From positions 1 through 5,600 of the forward strand of contig JBJOII010000222.1 of NCBI GenBank assembly GCA_046047235.1: DNA of 5,600 nt, given 5' to 3'. This DNA comes from JBMTVN01 sp046047235. GTDB lineage: Bacteria; Verrucomicrobiota; Verrucomicrobiia; Limisphaerales; JAHDYP01. The notes below the pieces were generated by a model. That model ran no database searches. It was not told the DNA's origin and worked only from the letters and a program-made list of their open reading frames with translations. Of the stretch, positions 1 to 5,600 are shown piece after piece. The translations under genes were made by a program, and so were the position numbers. Within the stretch, counting starts at the first letter, position 1, and each line of letters opens with the position of its first letter.

Positions 1-18
1 CATCCTCCTCCACCAACC

Positions 19-38
19 AAACCTCAAGACCCGTGTTC
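19..38. repeat. 20-bp dispersed direct repeat, copy A
   Basis: AAACCTCAAGACCCGTGTTC occurs here and again, identical and in the same orientation, at 1277-1296. Similarity stops at the edges of the 20-mer: the flanks match only as well as C-rich sequence would by chance. The copy lies just beyond the terminator of the VPDSG-CTERM gene. The two copies bracket that gene together with its upstream region and terminator. Confidence 0.85.
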
Positions 39-77
39 GCCCTCCACCAAAACCCCAAAACTCGACCAAACTGCCCC

Positions 78-114
78 AAAAAAGAAAGGGTCTCCGCGCC
101 AAGCGCGGAGACCC
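78..114 (-). terminator. Intrinsic terminator of the VPDSG-CTERM gene
   Basis: A perfect 12-bp GC-rich stem (88-99 pairs with 103-114) with a 3-nt loop (100-102) lies 25 bp past the stop codon. Read on the minus strand it is followed at once by a T-rich run (TTTCTTTTTT, 87-78). This is the textbook rho-independent layout, oriented to stop transcription arriving from the gene at 140-907. Confidence 0.9.
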
Positions 115-139
115 ACATGCAATACTGCTCTGCTCAAAC

Positions 140-907
140 TTATTGACCGCGGCGGCGCCACGCTCCCAAACCCAGCAGCCCCAAGCCCAAGAGCGCTACG
201 GTGGACCCTCCATCCGGAACCCCAGTCGCAGGAGGCGTGGGAGGAGGTGTGGAAGCCGTTCCCAAGGTAAAGGTGCCTTCGCCAAATTGAGTGGGACTGC
301 CTGCGACCCCATCGTTGTAACCGATCTTCAAAAACAGGGTCTTTGAATCAGTCTCGCTCAACACAAACTGCCCCAGCAAGACGGCATCAAGAGGGTTCGG
401 CCCCACACCAACCCGCCCTTGAAGATTCGGTGGATTCTGATTGAACCAAACCACCGTCCCCCCAACAGCTGTATCCGGAATGCCAGCCTGGTTGAAACCG
501 GCAGCACCCCAACCCGGATCGGCAGCAGTGGAATTCCCGGATGCGAAACCCGTGCCTCCTCCAATAGCTACCCAAGAGTCCATGGCCCCGGGCACGAGCA
601 CAAACTGCGGATTCCAAGTGCCCGCAACATTGCTGGAAACACCGCCATTGAGGGCATCGGCGTGGTAAAACCCATCCATCACGCCGCTGCCATCCGTGTT
701 GTGTAACTCAAAAGCGTTGAGCACCGTGTCCGTGGCACCATCGAACTTCGCAAATACCTGATAAGCAGTCAGTCCACCGAGGTTCTGAACGGTTTGGACC
801 TCATAATCCAAAAAGGACGCCTGAACCTCTAAGTGCGTCGCCGCGGCAGCTACCAGCCCCAGCCCCAGCAACGACCAACTCCTGACTCTTTGACCGTAAT
901 ATTTCAT
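140..907 (-). CDS. VPDSG-CTERM sorting-domain protein, exported, function unknown (255 aa)
   Basis: Seen: the N-terminus has a signal peptide with a basic n-region (KYYGQRVR), a hydrophobic core (residues 12-23, SLLGLGLVAAAA) and a plausible signal peptidase site after VQA (28-30). The middle (31-215) is a Gly/Asn/Asp-rich, beta-prone region with no recognised catalytic motif. A Pro/Thr spacer (about 220-228) precedes a C-terminal tripartite tag: VPDGGST (230-236), a Leu/Gly membrane segment (237-250) and a basic end (RRR, 251-253). Known: this is the layout of VPDSG-CTERM signals, recognised by an exosortase in Verrucomicrobiota; tagged proteins are exported and are thought to be processed at the envelope, often in exopolysaccharide-producing bacteria. 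Here the fourth motif residue is Gly rather than Ser, a frequent variant. The ATG at 905-907 has AGGAAG 13 nt upstream, a long spacing; the next Met is residue 78, inside the mature protein. The gene is monocistronic, with its own terminator. The role of the mature domain is unknown. Confidence 0.85.
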   Translation of the reverse strand: MKYYGQRVRSWSLLGLGLVAAAATHLEVQASFLDYEVQTVQNLGGLTAYQVFAKFDGATDTVLNAFELHNTDGSGVMDGFYHADALNGGVSSNVAGTWNPQFVLVPGAMDSWVAIGGGTGFASGNSTAADPGWGAAGFNQAGIPDTAVGGTVVWFNQNPPNLQGRVGVGPNPLDAVLLGQFVLSETDSKTLFLKIGYNDGVAGSPTQFGEGTFTLGTASTPPPTPPATGVPDGGSTVALLGLGLLGLGAWRRRGQ

Positions 908-908
908 A

Positions 909-920
909 ACTTAATTAAGT
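909..920. repeat. Perfect 12-bp palindrome next to the start codon of the VPDSG-CTERM gene
   Basis: ACTTAATTAAGT is its own reverse complement. It lies between the Shine-Dalgarno-like AGGAAG (926-921 on the minus strand) and the ATG (907-905), filling nearly all of the 13-nt spacer. It could bind a dimeric regulator, or fold in the mRNA as a weak 4-bp stem that shortens the effective spacing. It could also be chance in AT-rich DNA. Confidence 0.5.
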
Positions 921-986
921 CTTCCTGTTTTGTGCGTTAAGCTCAGAGGGCGTGAATTAGCAGATCAAATGCCATATCTTCATGCG

Positions 987-1015
987 ACTACACGCACATT
1001 GTAAATTGTTGTCAG
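987..1015 (-). promoter_or_regulatory. Candidate sigma-70-type promoter for the VPDSG-CTERM gene
   Basis: On the minus strand CTGACA (1015-1010; five of six match the TTGACA consensus) is followed after exactly 17 bp by TGTAGT (992-987; four of six match TATAAT). It lies about 80 bp upstream of the start codon in the AT-richer part of the gap. The match is moderate and promoter consensus in this phylum is poorly known, so this is tentative. Confidence 0.35.
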
Positions 1016-1061
1016 GAAACATGTTAGAAGACTACTACAGGAATCTTACGCAAAAAAAACC

Positions 1062-1142
1062 GTAAACTTTTGCATACGACGCCAGGACTATTTTTTCCAC
1101 AAGCGCCACATCATCAAGAACTTGTGGATGTGTAAAGTTTAC
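1062..1142. repeat. Two nested inverted repeats
   Basis: The outer arms are GTAAACTTT (1062-1070) and AAAGTTTAC (1134-1142), a perfect 9-bp match. Nested inside are TCCACAAG (1096-1103) and CTTGTGGA (1121-1128), a perfect 8-bp match with a 17-nt loop. Together they could form a branched stem upstream of the candidate promoter of the VPDSG-CTERM gene, or be operator-like half sites. No T-tract follows the structure on either strand, so a terminator is unlikely. Confidence 0.5.
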
Positions 1143-1276
1143 CGACGTTCTTTTACATTTCACACCACAGGAAACCTCCTTCATCCGGCATTTCCAGCAG
1201 ATGCCCACAACTACCCACCCACCGATCTGGATGTCCAAACCTCCGTCCACCACCAAAGCCAACTACCCCACCTCAT

Positions 1277-1296
1277 AAACCTCAAGACCCGTGTTC
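1277..1296. repeat. 20-bp dispersed direct repeat, copy B
   Basis: This is the second exact copy of the 20-mer at 19-38, 1258 bp away in the same orientation. It sits in the gap downstream of pgpA and upstream of the VPDSG-CTERM gene. On the minus strand both copies could be read as NTGLEV, but the frame closes soon after copy B, so I do not call a gene. It may belong to a genome-wide repeat family or mark a recombination site. Confidence 0.85.
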
Positions 1297-1330
1297 CAAC
1301 CCACCCCCGGCGAAAGCGCTAGCCAGCCTG

Positions 1331-1359
1331 TCCGCCGTAGCTCTCGGAGCGAAGGAGGA
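1331..1359. repeat. Imperfect palindromic intergenic element
   Basis: TCCGCC (1331-1336) pairs with GGAGGA (1354-1359) with one mismatch. Inside, GCTC (1340-1343) pairs with GAGC (1347-1350) around a TCG loop. The element ends two bases before the heptanucleotide array downstream of pgpA. It resembles small palindromic elements scattered between genes in many bacteria and might serve as the 3' mRNA stem of pgpA; no U-tract follows it. Confidence 0.5.
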
Positions 1360-1360
1360 A

Positions 1361-1947
<587 letters not shown>

Positions 1948-1948
<1 letters not shown>

Positions 1949-2538
1949 CAAACGTCCTTCAAATACAACTCACTGTTGTTCCGCAAATAGATGTAGCCCG
2001 ACAACCCCGTGAAGAACACCGCCACCCATTGCGACACTTCCGCCACGATCTCAACCCACGGAATCCACAGCACCGGCCACGCAAAAAACGACTGCAACAC
2101 CCCGCCCCATTGCGTGTAACTCACCAGCACCAGGGTCGCAACTATCGCCACAATCTGCGAAACGGTCTTGTGCTTACCAAAACCCTCCGCCGCCAGCACA
2201 ATGTTCTGCGCCGCCGCCAACAAGCGTAACCCCGTGATCGCCAGCTCCCGCCCCACAATAATCACCACCATCCACGCCGGCATCAAATCCCGACCCACAA
2301 ACGCAATGAACGCCGAACACGTCAGGATCTTGTCCACCAAAGGATCCATCAAAATCCCGAAGTTCGTGATCAACCCGTCCCGCCGCGCAATCTTCCCGTC
2401 ATAGTGATCGGTAATGCTCGCCACCAAAAACAACACCAGCGCCACGGTCTCCCCCCACGGTATCCCGGAAAAAAACACCAGCAGAAACAAGACGGTCAAC
2501 ACCAGCCGACCCACGGTGAGTTTGTTGGGTAAATTCAT
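1948..2538 (-). CDS. pgsA: CDP-diacylglycerol--glycerol-3-phosphate 3-phosphatidyltransferase (196 aa)
   Basis: Role (family knowledge): integral membrane enzyme that joins CDP-diacylglycerol and glycerol-3-phosphate to phosphatidylglycerophosphate, releasing CMP; it commits lipid precursor to phosphatidylglycerol. Seen: the full CDP-alcohol phosphotransferase motif D-x2-DG-x2-AR-x8-G-x3-D-x3-D, with D44, D47, G48, A51, R52, G61, D65 and D69, which bind metal and CDP-lipid. The N-terminal NLPNKLTVGRL is the usual PgsA opening. Hydrophobic segments lie at about 12-24, 31-43, 71-81, 88-97, 125-140 and 150-180, matching a six-helix protein of normal length. The ATG is preceded by a strong GGAGG-type Shine-Dalgarno (GGAGGGAGG). 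The gene starts 15 bp after rimO and its stop overlaps the pgpA start, so the three are probably co-transcribed. PgsA rather than cardiolipin or phosphatidylserine synthase is supported by the N-terminus and the pgpA neighbour. Confidence 0.95.
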
Positions 2539-2553
2539 GCGCCTCCCTCCACC

Positions 2554-4158
2554 TCAGTCACCCACCGGCTCCGCCAACAGGTCATAGTCGGTCGACTTCA
2601 CCACGCGCACCCGCGCAAACTCGCCCGCCCCCAGTGCCCCACGCACATACACCCGGCCGTCAATGTCCGGCGCATCCGCCTCACCCCGCCCCACCGTCCA
2701 CTTGCCCCGCAACCCCTTCCCCGCATCCTCACCCGACCGCACCAGCCCGTGCTCCCACGAACTCACATCCACCGGCGGTAAATCCTTCGCCTTCGCCTGC
2801 TCCTCCAGCAACACCCGCAGCTCCCGCCCCACCTGCGCCGCACCATGCGCCCGCGACACCAGCAACTGCTCCGCCATCGCCCGATCCCGACGCTCCTGCT
2901 TCACCTCGTCCGCAATCAGTTGGCTCATCCTCGATGCCCGCGTCCCCTCCTCATGCGAATAGGTGAAGACCCCCATCCGCTCAAACCGCACCTCGCGGAT
3001 GAACTCCAGCAAACTCTCAAAACACGCCTCGGTCTCCCCCGGAAAACCCACAATAAACGTCGTCCTCAACGCAATCCCCGGAATCCCCTTCCGAATCCGC
3101 CGAATCAAATCCTCAATATACTCCCGCGACGTCTCCCGCCTCATCCGCTCCAGCATCACCGGATGAATATGCTGCAACGGCATGTCCACATACCGCGCCA
3201 CTTTCGAACACTCCGCAATCGTCCCAATCAACTCGTCCGTCCAGTGCGCCGGATGCGTATACAACAGCCGCACCCAAAAATCTCCCTCCAAACTGTTCAG
3301 CTCCCGCAGCAAACCCGACAACGTCGGCCCCGCCGCCCCGGCCTCCCGCACCGCCACCGCAAACTTCTCCGGCGACGACGCCCCACCCGTCCGCTTCGGA
3401 CGTAAATCCAAACCGTAATACGTCGTGTCCTGCGAAATCAGGTTGATCTCCTTCACCCCCTCCGCCACCAACCGACGCACCTCCTCCACCACATCCGCCT
3501 GCCCCCGGCTCCGATGCCCCCCGCGCATCTGCGGAATAATGCAGAAACTACACGGATGATTGCACCCCTCCGCAATCTTCACATAAGCAAAATGCTGCGG
3601 CGTCAAACGAAACCGCGGCGTCCCGTAGTCCGGTATATACTTCGGCCTCCGCGTCACCTCAAAGGCCGCCGGCTCAGCCGCCGACCGCGATTTCACCCCC
3701 GCCTTCGCCACCTTCTTCTTGGCCGCCTTCTTCTTCGACCCACGCACCGCCGGCGCCACCCGCTTCTGACGCCGCTCCAACGCCTCCCGCACAATCCGAC
3801 CCACCCCGGCCACCTGATCAATCCCCATGAACGCATCCACCTCAGGCATCAACTTCGGCAATTCCTCCCGAAAACGCTGCGGCAAACACCCGCTCACCAC
3901 CAACCCCTGCCCCCGATGATGCGCCTCCCGCAAAGCCGCCGACTGCAGGATCGTGTCCACACTCTCCTCCTGCGCCGCGTCAATAAACGAACAGGTGTTC
4001 ACAATCACCACATCCGCCTCACCCGCATCGGGCGTCACTTCCATCCCCTCCTGTAACAAAGTCCCCAGCATGATCTCCGCATCCACCAGGTTCTTCGCAC
4101 ACCCCAGGGAAATCATCCCCACCCGCAACGGCTCTTGGTTTTCAGTTGGTTCGCTCAC
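2554..4158 (-). CDS. rimO: Ribosomal protein S12 (Asp) methylthiotransferase RimO (534 aa)
   Basis: Role (family knowledge): radical-SAM iron-sulfur enzyme that adds a methylthio group to a conserved Asp of ribosomal protein S12 in the cytoplasm. Seen: N-terminal methylthiotransferase domain (about 11-130) with cluster cysteines C20 (SLGCAKN), C56 (VNTCSF) and C91 (SGCLPQ); radical-SAM domain (about 185-425) with CNHPCSFC (C199, C203, C206), RimO-type QMRGGHRSR and ISQDTTYYG (which separate it from tRNA-acting MiaB), RYVDMPLQHIHP and TTFIVGFPGET; C-terminal TRAM domain (about 443-534). Odd: it is some 90 residues longer than the usual 430-450, owing to a Lys/Ala-rich linker (about 138-168, SKKKAAKKKVAKAG) and an insert in TRAM (about 457-490). 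Start: GTG at 4158-4156 is the only start codon between an in-frame TAA (4173-4171) and Met15, which lies inside the first domain; its Shine-Dalgarno is weak. Confidence 0.96.
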   Translation of the reverse strand: MSEPTENQEPLRVGMISLGCAKNLVDAEIMLGTLLQEGMEVTPDAGEADVVIVNTCSFIDAAQEESVDTILQSAALREAHHRGQGLVVSGCLPQRFREELPKLMPEVDAFMGIDQVAGVGRIVREALERRQKRVAPAVRGSKKKAAKKKVAKAGVKSRSAAEPAAFEVTRRPKYIPDYGTPRFRLTPQHFAYVKIAEGCNHPCSFCIIPQMRGGHRSRGQADVVEEVRRLVAEGVKEINLISQDTTYYGLDLRPKRTGGASSPEKFAVAVREAGAAGPTLSGLLRELNSLEGDFWVRLLYTHPAHWTDELIGTIAECSKVARYVDMPLQHIHPVMLERMRRETSREYIEDLIRRIRKGIPGIALRTTFIVGFPGETEACFESLLEFIREVRFERMGVFTYSHEEGTRASRMSQLIADEVKQERRDRAMAEQLLVSRAHGAAQVGRELRVLLEEQAKAKDLPPVDVSSWEHGLVRSGEDAGKGLRGKWTVGRGEADAPDIDGRVYVRGALGAGEFARVRVVKSTDYDLLAEPVGD

Positions 4159-4251
4159 CGGCCCGCCAACTTACGCAACCCCACTCACACCAAGCAACTC
4201 TACAGAATAAATCTCCCACAGCCGAACCCCAGGAACCGTCAGCCCCCCCTC

Positions 4252-4269
4252 GCGCGTCACCGGACGCGC
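4252..4269. repeat. Stem-loop in the gap between the oxidoreductase gene and rimO
   Basis: GCGCGTC (4252-4258) and GACGCGC (4263-4269) are perfect complements around a 4-nt loop. It lies about 95 bp upstream of the rimO start. No T-tract follows on either strand. It may be part of the rimO leader or just another palindromic repeat; no convincing rimO promoter is visible nearby. Confidence 0.45.
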
Positions 4270-4288
4270 CTTACTCTACTGAACCACC

Positions 4289-4366
4289 GTAGGGGACTGA
4301 TCCTGAGCGAGGGGCAACGCCCCGAGTCGAAGGAAACAGGGATTCGGCTCCGCCGAATCCCTACAC
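4289..4366. repeat. Composite palindromic intergenic repeat element
   Basis: The outer edges are GTAGGG (4289-4294) and CCCTAC (4359-4364). Within lie CCTGAGCGA (4302-4310) and GTCGAAGG (4326-4333), the two halves of a CCTGAGCG...GTCGAAGG-like motif that I recall as a common intergenic repeat in several phyla. Here they are separated by a small hairpin (GGGGC 4311-4315, loop AAC, GCCCC 4319-4323). A second, stronger hairpin (4338-4362) completes the element. Its right end overlaps the stop codon of the oxidoreductase gene. The naming as a repeat family is from memory and unverified. Confidence 0.55.
4338..4362 (-). terminator. Possible 3' stem-loop of the oxidoreductase gene
   Basis: AGGGATTCGGC (4338-4348) and GCCGAATCCCT (4352-4362) form a perfect 11-bp stem with a 3-nt loop. 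On the minus strand the stem begins inside the TAG stop codon (4363-4361) and is followed by TGTTTCC, a poor U-tract. It may stabilise the mRNA 3' end or terminate weakly; equally it may just be part of the repeat element around it. Confidence 0.35.
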
Positions 4367-5600
4367 CTCCCGCCATACCCCGGGCACCGGCGCCTCATAC
4401 CGCCCCTCCCCATCCGCCTGCGCCGGCGCCGGACTCGACGGCGTCAAGCCATCCACATCCCCATAAAAAGCAAAGTCCGACGCCATCGCCTGCTCCCATG
4501 TCACCACCGTCCCCATATGCACCGCCGCCCGGCCCATCATCGCCCCGAGATTGGATAACGCCGCCCGGCGCGCCTCATTATGCGGCCGATCCTCCCGAAT
4601 CGCCCTCAACAACACCTCCCACTCCGCCTGCCATGGACTCACTTCCTCCCGCGGCGCACGCCACGCCACCTCCGACGACGCCACTCTCTGCCCCCGATAC
4701 ATCCACGAATCCGGTGCATGAATGTCCCCCGAAAACTTCGCCGCACATTTGCTCCCGTGAACAAACGTCGCAAAATCATTGTGACAGTTCGGAATATACC
4801 GCCCCGTCACCTGCGCCTTCGTCCCGTCCGGAAACGTATACTCCACCGCATAACTATCCAGATTCTGGCTGCAATCCGTGCTCCCCGCATACCGACCCCC
4901 AACCCCATGCGCCGACTCCGGCCACGCATCCTTAATCCAAAAACACTCGTCAATCTGGTGGATCATCAACTCCAGAAAAATCCCCCCCGACGCCCACATA
5001 AACTGATACGGATGCCCCGGACTCAGTTGCCACATCAACTCGTTCACCCCGGCCGGCTTCGGCCCCATCCGATAACCCGGATCCATCCGATACGCCCGAA
5101 TCAACTCCACCTCCCCCATCTCCCCCTCCCGAATCTTCTGCACCAACGCCTGCCGCGCCGCCGAATGCCGACACATCAAACCCGCCGCAATCTTCAACCC
5201 CTTCCGCTCCGCCACCTCGCCCGCAGCCAATACCCGACGCACCCCGCCCGGATCCGCCGCGAACTGCTTCTCCATAAAAACATTCACCCCACGCTTCACC
5301 GCATACTCCAAATGCACCGGCCGAAACGCCGCATGCGTCGCCAACATCGCCACATCCCCCGGCCGCAACGCATCAATCGCCTCCCGATACCCGTCAAACC
5401 CCTCATACCTCCGGCTCGCCGGCACATCCACCCGATCCCCAAACGCATCCCGCAACGTGTTGTAGGACCCATACAACCGGTCCTGACGTAAATCCGCCAT
5501 CGCCACCAACCGCACCGCACCCCCACCACCCAACACCCGTTCCCCTCCCCGCATCACAACCGCCACCGCCCCACTCCCCCTCCCCCCACACCCAATCAAC
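4361..5600 (-). CDS. Gfo/Idh/MocA-family oxidoreductase, N-terminus cut by the window edge
   Basis: Family role: NAD(P)-dependent oxidoreduction, usually of sugars, inositols or related polyols; the substrate cannot be told from sequence here. Seen (412 residues in the window): a Rossmann dinucleotide-binding start IGCGGRGSG (2-10), LVAMADLR (31-38, end of the second strand), ATHAAFRPVHLEYAVKRGVNVFMEK (87-111) with the family Lys (K111), and in the C-terminal domain GGIFLELMIHQIDECFW (205-221), with His214 and Asp217 in the usual H-x2-D arrangement. The motif after Glu110-Lys111 has Gln where EKP is usual. The first in-frame codon in the window (TTG at 5599-5597) is almost certainly an internal Leu of the usual GLIGCGGRG, so the true start lies beyond the right edge. 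A Cys-containing stretch (C243, C272, C285) and a Pro/Ala-rich tail follow. Such proteins are highly multiplied in Verrucomicrobiota and Planctomycetota, often for glycan breakdown. Confidence 0.88.
   Translation of the reverse strand, partial: LIGCGGRGSGAVAVVMRGGERVLGGGGAVRLVAMADLRQDRLYGSYNTLRDAFGDRVDVPASRRYEGFDGYREAIDALRPGDVAMLATHAAFRPVHLEYAVKRGVNVFMEKQFAADPGGVRRVLAAGEVAERKGLKIAAGLMCRHSAARQALVQKIREGEMGEVELIRAYRMDPGYRMGPKPAGVNELMWQLSPGHPYQFMWASGGIFLELMIHQIDECFWIKDAWPESAHGVGGRYAGSTDCSQNLDSYAVEYTFPDGTKAQVTGRYIPNCHNDFATFVHGSKCAAKFSGDIHAPDSWMYRGQRVASSEVAWRAPREEVSPWQAEWEVLLRAIREDRPHNEARRAALSNLGAMMGRAAVHMGTVVTWEQAMASDFAFYGDVDGLTPSSPAPAQADGEGRYEAPVPGVWREV

Noticed and set aside
1..38. Possible start of a further minus-strand gene: ATG at 3-1 preceded by GGAGGAGG
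   Set aside because: Only the start codon would be in the window and the Shine-Dalgarno is very close to it; nothing of the protein can be checked, so I leave it as a note.
1035..1262. Open frame of 75 codons on the minus strand in the gap upstream of the VPDSG-CTERM gene
   Set aside because: It begins at a TTG without a Shine-Dalgarno, runs through the inverted repeats and the promoter candidate, and has no recognisable domain.
1211..1276. A 21-codon Trp-rich reading frame on the minus strand (six Trp, three in a row) that resembles a trp leader peptide
   Set aside because: The region is G/T-rich on that strand, so TGG codons arise by composition; there is no attenuator hairpin with U-tract and the downstream gene has no link to tryptophan.
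2634..4056. Long open frames on the plus strand opposite rimO
   Set aside because: Their translations are Pro/Arg/His-rich low-complexity sequence, as expected from the antisense of a GC-rich gene; rimO on the other strand has complete motifs.
4159..4290. Promoter for rimO
   Set aside because: I looked for -35/-10 pairs on the minus strand (for example around TATTCT) but found none with a reasonable match in both boxes.
4580..5491. 303-codon open frame on the plus strand opposite the oxidoreductase gene
   Set aside because: It is Arg/Pro/His-rich with no domain, and it is the shadow of a well-supported gene.

Overview
The window most likely comes from a member of the Verrucomicrobiota. The main clue is the protein encoded at 140-907 (minus strand): it has an N-terminal signal peptide and a C-terminal VPDSG-CTERM-type sorting signal, a tag known mainly from that phylum together with its dedicated exosortase. 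The high-GC genes, a Gfo/Idh/MocA oxidoreductase and the wealth of intergenic repeats fit this. All five recognisable genes lie on the minus strand. From about 1440 to the right-hand end the plus strand is strikingly C-rich and G-poor.

In order of transcription (right to left): a Gfo/Idh/MocA-family NAD(P)-dependent oxidoreductase, cut by the right edge (4361-5600); a roughly 200-bp repeat-rich gap; then a compact cluster of rimO (ribosomal protein S12 methylthiotransferase, 2554-4158), pgsA (phosphatidylglycerophosphate synthase, 1948-2538) and pgpA (phosphatidylglycerophosphatase A, 1433-1948). rimO and pgsA are 15 bp apart, and pgsA and pgpA overlap in a TGATG junction. PgsA and PgpA catalyse successive steps that make phosphatidylglycerol from CDP-diacylglycerol and glycerol-3-phosphate. 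A rimO/pgsA(/pgpA) neighbourhood is common in bacteria.

After pgpA comes a gene-free stretch of about 500 bp (908-1432). It holds a perfect heptanucleotide tandem array that runs into pgpA and supplies its stop codon, an imperfect palindrome, one copy of a 20-bp dispersed repeat, nested inverted repeats and a candidate promoter. Next is the surface/exported VPDSG-CTERM protein (140-907) with a strong intrinsic terminator (78-114). The second exact copy of the 20-bp repeat lies just beyond it (19-38). The gene with its promoter and terminator is therefore bracketed by direct repeats, and its base composition is less strand-skewed than that of the housekeeping genes.

The genes belong to known families and I see no undescribed multi-gene system. 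The points worth a second look are the repeat architecture, the repeat-derived end of pgpA, the two extra segments in RimO, and the bracketed VPDSG-CTERM cassette.
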